From Piezodorus guildinii (taxonomy: Eukaryota > Arthropoda > Insecta > Hemiptera > Pentatomidae), in contig CM041292.1 in NCBI GenBank assembly GCA_023052935.1, forward strand, positions 175,248,400 to 175,312,399: a stretch of DNA of 64,000 nt, in the 5' to 3' direction. This document shows, in pieces, positions 11,153 to 22,493 of the stretch. The position numbers and the translations under genes are program-made. Below the pieces are notes generated by a model. The model made no database searches. It was not told where the DNA came from and was given only the letters and a program-made list of their open reading frames with translations. Position 1 is the first letter of the stretch. Every line of letters starts with the position of its first letter.

Positions 11153-12027
11153 GTTATTTCTGTAGTTTTTGAATACATAGATAGCAATCAGTTTTTCTTT
11201 ATATGGGAAAATTAAATTTTTCGTTATCTGTGCTTCACTTTAAAATAAGAAAGCAATAAACTTTATTTATCTTTTCATTCCTGTCGATGGTTAAATATAA
11301 TAACGAATAGACGTTGTAAAATAAACATATATTAACATATGCTAATTGCACTTTTCCTTACGATAAACCTGGGGAGTTTTACCAAAGCGATAAACTCTAC
11401 ATCGGTCAGATCCAGATTTTTCAAACATAAATGACTTTGCAAATTGCACCCACTAGCTATTAATAAAAGATAAAAATCTAAATGAAAAAGTTATGTCAAA
11501 ACAAACAATTGTCATATGCACATTATGAAAACGTGTTTTTTAATGTAGAAATTTTATTTTAACAAATTAAACATGATTTAAAATAAAAGTAAAAAAAAAA
11601 AAAAATGAAGTTTTATGGAAAATACAAAAATTGAAAAGTTAGTATAACGTGTTGAAATTATGTGAGAGTGTACGATAATTTAATCTCACGAAATCTTACA
11701 AATAGTTACCAACTTGTTCTCTCGCCGTTTAGCGCGGTCTTTAGTTTCTGATGAAGTTCTCTTTAGTTTTTATGGAAACATCTGTTTTAGAAATTATTAA
11801 TAGAAATGTGATTATATTGCTCCCAACCTTTCTTCAATCACTTCTACTTCTAAAAAGGAATGTTACGATCAAATAATTTTGCTAAAATCTTGAAATTTCT
11901 AATTATATGTTATAAATCTATATTACTGCTGTTATTTCCAGAATTTTGTTTTCAACTTAAGTCTCATTTTTGCTACTCTAGCTGATATTTATAGAATTTT
12001 TTTTTAGTTTATATTTATACATTTTTA
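11153..12027. other. AT-rich stretch, nothing recognised
   Basis: About 0.9 kb of AT-rich sequence with A-runs. No ORF, RNA gene or family block I can defend. Confidence 0.5.
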
Positions 12028-12180
12028 TTTTCACTTACTATACGGGAAAGTATTGCGATCGTGAAAATTTTCGAATTCCAGTTTTCAACGGAAATACACG
12101 TTTTAGGGTCCCTTGAGTCCAAATGACCAAATCCCGCAAAAAGGTTCTGTGTGTGTGTGTGTGTGTGTGTCTGTGTGTGT

Positions 12181-12214
<34 letters not shown>

Positions 12215-12378
12215 CTGGTAAGCCCAGCGCCAAAACGAAAAGTCCTTTGAAACTGAAATTTCATATTTAAGACAAAAACACGCCCGAGATGTTACTGCAA
12301 CTATTTCATCAAAATCAGCTAACCAGAAGAGCCACTTTATACCGTGCATGTTGCACCTTTTTATGATTTTCTCAAGGT
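12028..12378 (-). repeat. Family H, hairpin-end fragment with expanded (GT)n
   Basis: Begins TTTTCACTTAC and GGGAAAGTATTGCGATCGTG; truncated after GATTTTCTCAAGG. The internal microsatellite is the longest of any copy. Confidence 0.8.
12148..12215. repeat. (GT)n microsatellite inside family H
   Basis: About 68 bp of GT repeats broken by CT interruptions, at the position where other H copies carry 5-12 units (4068, 18455, 44550, 52105) or CA-rich sequence (2640, 40318). Confidence 0.9.
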
Positions 12379-12829
12379 TTCATTATTCAAAATAACTACT
12401 CAACTGCACATCCATAATATTTCTTATTGATTAATTTGCGTTTCTGTTTAAAAAGATTATCTGTCTTTTCATTTCATTCAATATATTTATTTAATGAATT
12501 TTCCGACCCCCTTTCCCAGTCGACCCAAATGGATGTCAGTGGTTTTGTATTGAAGAAGTAGGGTACACCCTATTTCTTTTGTGTTTAGCATTGTATCAAT
12601 ACTCAAGTCCTCGACCTTCGTTTATTGTGTAGGGCAAATTGATGTGGCCTATTGAACTTATTTCCATACCAGAGTTAAGAGAAAAATGTTTTTGATCCAT
12701 CATCTTTCTAGACAAACTATTTTGTTTTTTTATCTTAAATCTTTTAATAATGATAAATTGTATATAATACAAATTTTATATCCCTCTATAGAATTTGAAA
12801 ATTTGAAATCAAGTAATTTCAAAAATCCC

Positions 12830-13525
12830 ATTCAACTACTTTATTTTCGAAGATGGAAAAGAAATTCAATATTGTTTTTTAACCAAAATACCGTGAATAA
12901 TTATATAAAAGAGAAAAAAGAAAAGAAAAAAAATTGAAATCTCGCTTATATATACGCTTGTAACTACGTTATTTTCGAAGATTAAAAAAAAAATCATAAT
13001 GGTTTTTTAATAATTATATAAAAGAGAAAATAGAAAAGCAATTTTTTCATATTTTTCACATAAATACGCTTATAACTCAGTTATTTTTGAAGATAGAGAA
13101 AAGTGTGTATAGAATTTTAGAATCAGTAAAGCGGGTAAACATAAAAAAAAAAAAAAAAAAAATATTACATGTCAATAATACAATGAAAATGAATAGAAAC
13201 TTTATTAGCATCAAACCAATTATCTTTAACTAATGATTTACGTTATACACTCGGTAACGACAGATATATAGCAAATCAGGGTTCCAGGAGATTCTAGTGC
13301 TATTCTCCAAACAATTTTGGACCAAATGAAAAAAGAATCATTGAATTTGGTTTACAACTACCTTAGATATTGCGTTTTGAAATCAGTGATAGTGTTATGA
13401 TATGATGCTTTGAATTAGTGCTTTTCATATTAAATAATTACCTATTAACAGCCATATAAACAGTTATACCCCAATTTTGTTATATGGAAATAATAAACCA
13501 TTGTGTAATAATTTGCAGTGTTTTT
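12830..13525 (+). repeat. Repeat family B, copy with internal tandem units
   Basis: Contains ACTCAGTTATTTTTGAAGAT, GGTTCCAGGAGATTCTAGTG, CCAAATGAAAAAAGAATCAT and the terminal AATAAACCATTGTGTAAT. The same blocks occur reversed at 59065-59790 and 49565-50125. The left part holds about three units of 110-130 bp, each with TTATTTTCGAAGAT and AATTATATAAAAGAGAAAA. Non-coding. Confidence 0.7.
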
Positions 13526-13929
13526 ATATTTTTAATTTAAACGTTTCCTATTTCATTCAGTTTGTTACAATTTTATATTAAAAATAAAGTTTTTCTACAT
13601 ACATTTTTAAAGTTTAATTTAGTTTCCATGGGAGCCCCAAATAGTTTACAGATGGAACATCTGTTTTCAAAAAATGATCTAAAAGTAAAATAATTATTAA
13701 TAATGTTCGTTTATGCGTTTAGCAAAACATTCCATTTTTTTAACTTGAGTACGTAGGTATGTGATTTTACAAAATCGTGCTAGATGTATAGAAGAAGAAT
13801 ATTTGTACAATACTGTATGGTAGTAACACTGAATCACTGTAACTTCCTTATCACAACATTACCCAAAATAACGTATGTCCAAAAGTATATGCACTTATAA
13901 TGAATTTTTATTAACTTGTACGACTAGTT
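13526..13929. other. AT-rich stretch, nothing recognised
   Basis: No coding or repeat signal recognised. Confidence 0.5.
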
Positions 13930-14476
13930 TTATTGAATATTATCTTTTGTAAAATCTTGCGCCTACCAACGGTATATTATACATCTATAATAATACTCCT
14001 AATTCGTGAATAAATCTTGATGACTTGATTACAGAAGATATAATTTTCTCTTTAAAAGAGAAACCTAATTTCAATGTATTATACTTATAAACCTTAAGGA
14101 CAAAAATGCCCTAAAGACTAGTGAAAACCCGTTGGGTGGTTTAGAAATATTTAGCGGAGGAAACAAAAAAACGCGATATGATCTTATATATAGAGATTTC
14201 ATTTAATTTTTGTGTTTAATATCCTTAGAGTGATACAAGATGGGCCATTCTATAGCTTAACGATGCAATTTAACCATAGTGGGAAGGTAAATTTCAGTTT
14301 CGTGCTAAACTTACCACACACATTGACATACAGACCTTTTTGCGGGACTTGGTCTTTTGCACACAGGGGACCCTCAAACGTGTATTTCCGGTGAAAACTC
14401 GAATTCTAAATATTTCACGATCACAAATATTTCCCTTACTATATATTTCATATACAGGTAAGTGAAGGTAAAAATT
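13930..14476 (+). repeat. Family H, degenerate copy
   Basis: Has the ACGGTATATTATACATCTAT block near 13970 and a clear hairpin end at 14430-14476 (TACTATATATTTCATATACAG, then GTAAGTGAAGGT). The middle is shortened. Confidence 0.6.
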
Positions 14477-14494
14477 AAATAACGATAAAAAAAC

Positions 14495-15185
14495 GATGCA
14501 AATTATCACACAATGGTTTATTATTTCCAAATAAGTATAATAAGGGCTACCTGTTTATAGCCAACTAACTAATACGCAAAGCAATAAATAACTCAAAGGA
14601 AAATGGCATATAACCATTGCTAACTTGAAAACAGGGAGCGGCGTGGTCTAGTGGATAGAGCACTAGTCTGCTGTGCTCCGGGTCCTGGGTTCGAATCCCG
14701 GCTGTGGCAGAAATATTATTTATTCTGTTAATTCAGTCGGGGGGCGACCCTAGGGTTTGGAGACCCTCCTGGGGCATACCCAGCCTCTATAAAGTGGGTA
14801 TCCAAATTAATTGGGGAAAAACCTGGCGGCTGAGCGTGATTAAGGCCTAATCACCTCATTGCACTGCCGTTGGCCTAGAAACAGTACGAATCTCTATATG
14901 TGCTGAGCCCAAGACCCTTCATGGGTTGTAGTGGTACAGGTTTTTTTTTTTTTTTTAACTTGAAAACGCTATACATCTGCTTGTTCTAAACCACTTCCAA
15001 TGATTCTTTTTTTCATTTGATATTTATTTATTTATCAATTAGGAAAAAAGGATTTTTTTAAATTCGTTATTCGAGTTTAACGTATCGTGAAACGTAAACT
15101 CTCAAATTTTCAGGGGGTAATATTTTTTTATTTATTTATTTTTTCATTACAAAGATTCATTATTAGAAATAATAAACCAAAATCA
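14495..15185 (-). repeat. Repeat family B copy split by SINE-B
   Basis: Starts GCAAATTATCACACAATGG and TTTATTATTT, continues after the SINE with CCAATGATTCTTTTTTTC and CGTTATTCGAG, and ends near AATAATAAACC. The halves are separated by SINE-B with a 12-bp target duplication. Confidence 0.65.
14633..14955 (+). mobile_element. SINE-B, full-length copy with T-run end
   Basis: The tRNA-like head has GTGGTCTAGTGGATAGAGC (A box) and GGGTTCGAATCCCGG (B box). The body includes GGAGACCCTCCTGGGGCATA and CTAATCACCTCATTGCACTG. It is flanked by perfect 12-bp TAACTTGAAAAC (14621-14632, 14956-14967). The 3' end is a run of 16 T, not A. The head lacks acceptor-stem pairing, so it is not a tRNA gene. Relatives: 21187, 38833 and, reversed, 52750. 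Confidence 0.85.
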
Positions 15186-16048
15186 ATAAAATATATACAA
15201 AAACTAATACAGTACTAAGATTAGTTATGTATTTTTAAATAGATATGAAGAAAATCCAAAACAGTTTCATACAGATACGGCAAACTGAATTCTGGTATTG
15301 GTTTTTAGAAACCACTTGTGTTTTAATTATTCTATGAATTTAGTTCAATCCATTTATATAATTCAATGAATGCTTCCTCCGAAAGATAGACCAGATGTGA
15401 GCAACTAAGATCAATTTGACCAACACCATTTTCACGTGCACCATCTTAAATACAGCTCTAAAATAGACACGTCGAAAATTAGTCATTACAGACGGTCCCA
15501 GTTAATAGCAGAACTCAGATCAGGCAACCATCAGCTAAATACATTCCTATTACAAAACACAGGAGCATGGGTGTAAATACTACCATGTTATCACGTATAC
15601 AATTTCTATCACATTTGAAAGGATTGCTAATTCTTTGAAGACAATATGGTTTATTAATAATCTCATTAATGCAAAGGTATAACCGACCTCAACTATTGTT
15701 ATATCTAACCAAAACAAGAAGCTGAAAAAATTCATCAGTAACTAATGTGGGACCTTTAGAAGAAACATTCTTATCTGAAAAAATGAAATTGAACTCTCAC
15801 GAACCTGTATATGAAATATGAAGATAGTGAGGAATAGTATGGGGATATAGTGTAGTATTGGATTTTTTTTTCTAAAAGAAAGATAGCATAAAATAAGGAT
15901 ATAACTAAATTTCAAAAAAATTAATTATTTTAAAAACCGTACAGAACTTATATTATACCAATTTTATAATTTAATTATTTTTAAACAATTATTTTAAAAC
16001 TACTATTTATATGACATTTATATGAATATTTATATAAAGCTCATATGA
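15186..16048. other. Unassigned stretch
   Basis: AT-rich with weak coding-like scraps on the minus strand (15390-15640) that I cannot place in a family. Could be an old transposase remnant; not supported. Confidence 0.35.
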
Positions 16049-16543
16049 CAGCATAAAGAGGCAAAGCTCTACGAAGCGTTGTATGATCTCGGAATACTAT
16101 CGAACCTGATTGATCTCATTAAATTCTGCATGAACGATGTGAGGTGTACAGTCCGAATACAGCTTGATTTATCACCTGAATTCGAAACAAGGAAAGGACT
16201 AATATTTGGACCCATTAAAGTTGGAGATCAATGGAGAAGGCTCTACAACCAGGAACTATATAAACTATTTGGGGAAACCAATATTGAACGCTACATTAAG
16301 TGTGGTCGATTAAGATGGGCGGGCAACTTGGCAAGGATGGACGAGGAGGAAATTCCCAGGATGTTGCTGGAGGGAAAACTGGACCGCTCAAGAGGAAGAG
16401 GAAGACCTAGGCTGCGCTGGGAAGATGCTGTCGCAAAGGATGCCCGAACCCTTCTGGACGTGCGGAATTGGAAAGCAGCTGCACAGGAGCGAGCCACCTG
16501 GCGAAGGCTCATTGAGGAGGCCAAGGTGCACATCGGACTGTAG
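16049..16543 (+). pseudogene. RTE-type LINE ORF2 remnant with internal deletion
   Basis: An open frame of about 165 codons fuses two distant parts of a LINE reverse transcriptase protein. Residues such as YDLGILSNLIDLIKFCMND and the following SPEFETRKGL belong before the palm's RQGD motif. After this the frame jumps directly to the post-RT tail: VGDQWRRLYNQELYKLFGE, CGRLRWAGNLARMDEEEIP, GRGRPRLRWEDAVAKDAR, ending IEEAKVHIGL. The YxDD catalytic core is therefore deleted, yet the frame remains open to TAG at 16541. The stop is followed by CGCCACTGTA. GC and codon use are much higher than the surroundings, suggesting a fairly recent copy. Clade (RTE or a relative) needs phylogeny. Confidence 0.75.
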
Positions 16544-16554
16544 CGCCACTGTAT

Positions 16555-17210
16555 TATAATTATTATTTATAAATAATTAACTAAAATTATTTAATTATTT
16601 ACAATTGTTCACTCGAATAATTTGAAGGGCTTACGGTAAATAACAAATTAAAAAAAAAAAAAAAATTCCATTGAAGTACCATTAAATTTTAAATAATTGT
16701 TGAATTACCATCAAGTTTGATTTTCTAACAATTATTTATAAATAATTAACAAAAGTTATTTAATTATTTATAATTATTCAATTGAATAATTTGAAGGGCT
16801 TATGGTAAATAACAAATTATTTATAAATTGTTATTAGCTGTGTATTAAGCAATGTAATGCAGTTGGACAGCACTGCTTTATAAATAATTTTCGCTCTTTC
16901 TCTGTATTCAGTTTACCGCCAAAATCAAAAGACTTTTGGTAATGAAATTGTATATTAAATCGTTATTACCTATAACAAATGTGACAGCAACTTTTTCATG
17001 AAGAATAACTTACTTGTGGTATTATTGTTTTACCATGCATTAACATATTTTTACTCGTACTTATTACTTGTATCGCACATTTCATATAGCATTGTTTTCT
17101 CAGTGTATAATCAAATGGTCTTGATCATCAAGTGGGGTGTATTCACTTGAATAATTTGAAGGGGTTAAATAACGAATTAAAAAAAAAAAATCATTTCCAT
17201 TAAATTTGAA
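16555..17210 (+). repeat. Three-copy direct repeat, AT-rich
   Basis: About 90 bp containing TTTATAAATAATTAAC, GAATAATTTGAAGGGCTTA and GGTAAATAACAAATT occurs at 16555-16650 and 16732-16820. A diverged, partial copy is at 17135-17185 (CACTTGAATAATTTGAAGGG). Origin unknown. Confidence 0.65.
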
Positions 17211-17282
17211 ATAATTAAAACACGAGATTTATTTTGTTTATTTCGTGTCTGCAGTTATAGACAGTGTAATAATCCTGTTCAT

Positions 17283-18235
17283 AATTTTTTAGGGCCCTAG
17301 CACGAAGTCTAGCAAGAAAACCCGTACGAAACCAAAATTTCATAATTAAGGCAGCAATCTTTCAACCGGAAGAACCAGTTTATTCCATGCATTTTGCACC
17401 ATTTTGTGATTTTCTCAAAAACGGCTAAAGCGATTTTGATTAAACTCCCTATACCGATGTAAGATTTGATGGCCCTTAATATCATGTAGGTTTTATTCTG
17501 ATTGAAATAGTCTGACCTGGCTTAAAATCCGATATTTAAAATTTTCTTTCTCTAAAGTACCTTAGGTTTTGTAGATTTCATAAAATTAAACATATCATTT
17601 TATTAGCATTAATAAAATACTGCTAAATATACAAGTTGAACGAATTTGATAACCAACTAAAGGAAAAAAGAGCAAAGAATGCTATTTAAGTAGGGGTTAC
17701 CTGTAGCATGGTGGTCAGCATAACAGCCTCCTATGCCAAAGATCCCGGGTTCAAACCCGCAAGAGGCTCTAGGAGTTTTTAGTGGGAGCAAAAATCCTTA
17801 TTTATGCCGTCCTTCAGAGAGGACGTTAAAAGGTGGACCCGAGCCTGTGCGATGTCAGGTACTCGTTAATGATTCCTATCCTAATCAAACCTGGATATGC
17901 AAAATTTAGGATTCCCTCTGTAACATCGTCCGATTAGCCATATCAGCATAAAGGGACGTTAAATAAATAAACAAACAAACAATGTTATTTAAGTATTTTT
18001 TTAAACATTAGAATAATAGTTTAGGTGTATAATGTACTTTTATAAAAAAATGATATATTATACACAAAGTTGTGTAATATAAAATACTATATGTATAAAA
18101 TAAAACTAAGTGATTATTGTCGATAATATACTAGGTTATTTAATGAAACTCATTATTTATTTTAGATTCTATAGATTTATAATTGATTTGAAATGCGATA
18201 TTAATTTATTATATACAGAAAATTACTTTGGCTAA
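17283..18235 (-). repeat. Family H carrying SINE-C (composite copy 1)
   Basis: Family H sequence before and after a SINE-C at 17693-17980. Variants shared with 22494-23475 include ACCTGGCTTAAAATCCGAT and CTTTAGGATTCCC-region differences. Both termini are eroded. Confidence 0.8.
17693..17980 (+). mobile_element. SINE-C in composite copy 1
   Basis: Head GGTTACCTGTAGCATGGTGG with B box GGGTTCAAACCCG; body TTATGCCGTCC and GTGCGATGTCAGG; tail TTAAATAAATAAACAAACAA. Flanked by near-perfect AATG(C/T)TATTTAAGTA (17679, 17981). Confidence 0.9.
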
Positions 18236-18326
18236 AAATGTCTACTGTTGTAAACTATTATAAAATACTCTATTTTCTGTACTATACATGTAACTGAAAG
18301 CAATTGAATAGGTAACGAATATTTTT

Positions 18327-19220
18327 ACTTTCACTTACTATATATATTAAGGGGAAGTATTGCGATCGTGAAAATTTTCGAATTCAAGTTTTCAACGGAA
18401 ATACACGTTTTAGAGTCCCCTGAGTCCAAATAACCAAGTCCCGCAAAAAGGTCTGTGTGTGTGTTTGTGGTAACTCCCGGGCGGAAACGGTAAGTCCTAT
18501 GGAACTGAAATTTCATATTTAAGACAACTATACGCCCGAAACGTGACAAAACTTTTTTCATCAAAATGAGCTTACCAGAAGAGGCACTTTATACTAGGCA
18601 TTTTGCACCTTTTTTCGATTTTCTCGAAAACGGTTCCGACGATTTTGATTAAACTCGCTATATCGATGTAAAATTTATTGGGCTTTAAAATCAGGTAGGT
18701 TTTATTCTGATTAAAATGGTCTGACAGGGCTTGAATACCGATATTTTAAATTTTCTTCTCCTAAAGTACCTTTAATTTTGTAGATTCAATAAAAATAACT
18801 ATATTATCTTGTTAACGCTGATGACAAACAGGTAAATATATAAATTGAATTAATTCGATACCCAACTAAAGGAGAAAACAAAAGAAATATTTTTTTAATG
18901 CAATTTTTGGTTTTTGAACATAAGAGCAGTAATATACATGTATGATATACCGTTGGAAAGCTAAAGATTTTAGAAAAAATATCATCTCATACACAAGCTT
19001 TAAAAAGTTAATAGAGAGTGATGAAATGAACATAAAACTAACTGATTATTTTAGATAATAATATAATAGATTTTTTAATGAAACACATGTTTCTATATAA
19101 ATTCAATTTGATTAATTCCTTAATAATTTCACGTATTTTTATCTTTAACTGTATTTAGAAATTCTTTCATTGATTTTAAAAATGGAGGTAAGTGAAAGTC
19201 GTGTGTTGCCCGCACCAGAT
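18327..19220 (-). repeat. Family H, full-length copy
   Basis: Complete, 894 bp: ACTTTCACTTACTATATAT to GGAGGTAAGTGAAAGTCGTG and CCCGCACCAGA. Very similar to 44422-45301, including ACTCCCGGGCGGAAACGGTA and the GAGCTTACCAGAAG block. Likely the same young subfamily. Confidence 0.9.
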
Positions 19221-19949
19221 TTTTTTCATTATGTTCTATTTTCGTTCTCTGTTTGGATTATTGATAATGCTTTCTATTTATACTAATAGATTTATCTTCT
19301 TCAATTCATCGTATGCAAGTTAAGCAATACTCTGACCATCTATCAGGAACTTTTCTCCCACCACTTATTGTCGATGAGGGAATCAAGATCTATAAATTCA
19401 CAAATATTTTTGAATTACTATTTCTTAATTCAAAATGCGATGGTATCGGTAATAAATTTAATAACTCCATAGTTTATCGGAGCTCCAAAGCTCAACTTCG
19501 TGAGTCTAGGGATTTATTTCATCAAGGAATTTATTAGGAGACATTCGTAATTTATGACTAAAAGATAGAATCGAAGAAAATGCAATTCTACTAAATGCAA
19601 TTATTAGTAATCTTCCATAAATTAATCGCATGAGTGATCAAGGTCAAAAAGCAAGGTTTGATTTTTAAAAAGTTATTTTACTAATTCTAAGGTTTTAAAA
19701 GCAATATTATAATTATTTTAATACTATTATTTGAATGGAACAATTACTTTTCAGCTGACGAATATTTTCATGATAGCTATTAATAAGCGCCTACAATTAT
19801 TTATAATTGCTTTCGTGTATTCAAAAAAATAAATCCCCGCTACATCTTAACCAATTTTAGTGATTCTTTTTTTTTCTTTTCGAAATTTAATTATATTTTG
19901 AACAGCCATGACGAGAAGAAGAAATTTGTCAAGAACAATTGACAAAAAA
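19221..19949. other. Unassigned stretch
   Basis: One 74-codon open frame (19313-19537) has no motif I recognise. No RNA gene. Confidence 0.45.
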
Positions 19950-20442
19950 AAGAACCAACCTCTGTTGTTGAGATCAATTGAAAACCTTTCAAAGAAAATT
20001 AGGAATGAAAAATAAAATTAAATATTTTATCATTTATTTGGTTATCAAATTTGTTACACCCGCTTTTTAACTATGCTAACAAGATGATGTAGTATTTTTT
20101 TCGATTCTATATAATTAAGTTACTTTAGAGGAAGAAAACTTAAAATATTGGCTTTTAAACCCCATTTCAATTAGACTATTTCATTCATGATGAAACTTAC
20201 ACCATATTGAAGCCTATCAAATATTTACCCAATAAGTTCGCTAATATTGTTGAAAAAATTAGTTATATACTACTTATCGTTTTCAATCTACTTTGCTTAC
20301 CACATATTCTCAAACACATACACAAAGACCTTTTTGGACTTGGTCATTTGGACCTAAAATTTCTTGTGAAAAATCGAATCAGAAAATTTTCATGATAACA
20401 ATACTTTCTCTTATATATATTTCATATATAGGTAAGTGAAAT
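19950..20442 (+). repeat. Family H, internally deleted copy
   Basis: Start resembles ACCAACCTCTGTTGTTGAG; ends TATATATTTCATATATAGGT and AAGTGAAATT. Roughly 400 bp of interior is missing. Confidence 0.7.
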
Positions 20443-20689
20443 TTAAAAAAAAAATTTATAATCGCTTGAAATCTCCCTAATTTATGCTCATTAATGTATT
20501 TTACCGAACTGTAGTCAATCAATATATATTGATATGATGTGATAGATCAAACTTTCGAACACGTAGAGAAATTTAAGTTCAATGATAACAAGAAAAAATG
20601 AAATCCAGGAGGATTAAAGTGTTGGTTAAAGGCGAAAAAAGTTATTATTCAGTTGTGAAAATTACTTAGCTCGCGGCTTCTGTCTAAAA

Positions 20690-21105
20690 ACTTAAAGGTT
20701 GGAATTTATAAAATTATTATTCTTCCGATGGTCCTTTAGGGATGTGAAACATGGCCGCTTCTTTTGAAGGATGAACAACGTCTTAAGGTTTTCGAAAATA
20801 AGGCAACTGCGTAAAATATTTGGTTCAAAGAGAGATGAGGCCACTGGGGAGTTTAGAAGGTTGCACAACACGGAATTGCGGAGTTCGTACCGGTGAATAT
20901 AATTGATTTGGTAGCACCGCGGAGACTCAAATGGGCGTGTAAAGTTGTTGGGCTCAGTGAAGAACGGATTCTCAGAAAGTTGGTATTCGCTGAACCGACA
21001 GGTAGGCGTCCGAAAGGTAGGCCGAAGCGTCTGTGAGAGGTGTGTGTTAATGCTGATCTCGGGGGCTTGGGCTCGAACGGTGATCATTGAACGATTCTCT
21101 GTATG
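20690..21105 (+). pseudogene. RTE-type LINE ORF2 C-terminal fragment
   Basis: Frameshifted translation preserves the order seen in RTE-type tails: ETW-like GCETW remnant, DEQRLKVFENK, KIFGSKRDEATGEFRRLHN, RRLKWA, and GRRPKGRPKR-like blocks near 21001-21030. At least three frame changes and several stops. No catalytic YxDD. Related to the scrap at 8316. Confidence 0.7.
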
Positions 21106-21186
21106 CAGTGTTTGGTGGTATTCGGGGGTAAACATTCGGGTACGGCAAGTCTATTATTATGATTATTTGAAGTATTTTTCGATAGT

Positions 21187-21350
21187 AATAGGAGCGATAT
21201 GATCTAGTGGGCATAACAGTCTACTGTCTTCCAGGTCCCGGGTTCGAACCTCGATTGAGGCAGAAATATTTATTTAGTTATTTCAACTTTTTAGCGACCC
21301 TGAGATATGGAGACCCTCCTGGGGCATACCCATTTTAATCTACTATCTTT
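21187..21350 (+). mobile_element. SINE-B, 3'-truncated copy
   Basis: Head AGGAGCGATATGATCTAGTG and CCGGGTTCGAACCTC, followed by GGAGACCCTCCTGGGGCATA; then the body is lost. Confidence 0.75.
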
Positions 21351-22019
21351 GTACGCCGCTTTATTTCTGGGAACATTGGCTTTATTTTTATTAATAGTTA
21401 TTAATAACACAACGTTGTGTAATTTTTAGGGATGTGAAGAAGAGGAGGAGTGCAATATAAGGTCTAGCACTAAGACTGTATCACAAGAATATTTAGAATG
21501 CTTCACTTCGTGGTACACTTCATAATTAAGAAAATTACAGGCGGATCAATGAGCAATTAAAAAAGAAATCGTTTCGTCACAGTGTTCATGTGCTATAACA
21601 ACCAGTAATTCTCTTAAAGAATTGTTCGTTACTTCCACTACCAGAACTCATCGCATCACGATGTGGAAAAAAAAAAGTCCTCAAACTGTACAATATCTTT
21701 TCCTTATAGCTGTCAGGAAAGAAAAAGCCAATTATTATTTCGCTTACCTGACGTGTTTATGGAACCACTAACTATGACCTTGCAGTCATCGTACTTAAAA
21801 CCGACATCACATATTAAAATGTTCACATAATTGAGACATACTGTGAATAAATTATATACGCTGGAGTGTCTTAGAGGTTCTATTGCTCTGTTTATAAATT
21901 ATATTTTTTATTATAGATTTTAATTATATTTTTCATCATCGAAACAGATTATTAAAATTCTTCTGATATAATTATGAAAATTTCATTGACGGTTTTCTAA
22001 ATTACTTAAATTTTAAAAA
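21351..22019. other. Unassigned stretch
   Basis: No family block or coding region recognised. Confidence 0.5.
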
Positions 22020-22297
22020 TCTGGTGCGCACAACACACGCCGTTCACTTACTCCCGTTGTTAAAATCAATTTAAGAATTTTTAAATAATTTTAGAGATGA
22101 AAATAAATTGCTAAAGAATTGATTAAATCGACTTCACATTCATTTTTACATCTATATAACTTTAATTGAAATATTTTAACACACAGACACACCCAGAAAA
22201 GAAGGAACTCTGGAGGTCCTAAAACATCTATCTTCGTTGTAAACTTGAATTCGATACTTTACCTTATGATATATTACATATATTGGTCAGTGAAAGT
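22020..22297 (+). repeat. Family H mini-copy with both ends
   Basis: Starts TCTGGTGCGCACAACACACG and ends ATATTGGTCAGTGAAAGT but is only 278 bp. It looks like an internal-deletion derivative that kept both termini. Confidence 0.8.
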
Positions 22298-22493
22298 AAA
22301 ATTTCTTCGTTAAAATATCCATCATTCAATTTATTCAAATAAATTATTTAAATTTATCTTTCTCTATCTATATGAACACCCGTAGCCTGTACATAAATGG
22401 TTCCTTATTTGTAAACACAATAAATCACACTTATCTCCAATGCAGAGTATTGACACCTCTCATATTTATTTTACTTTTTTTAATTATAGAATA

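Noticed and set aside
14641..14710. Possible tRNA gene (A and B boxes present)
   Set aside because: No acceptor-stem pairing, attached SINE body, T-run and 12-bp target duplication: a SINE head. The same applies at 130, 17700, 23005, 53360 and 21190.
20945..21202. 85-codon ORF as a host gene
   Set aside because: Lies within the frameshifted RTE-type LINE tail and runs into a SINE-B head.
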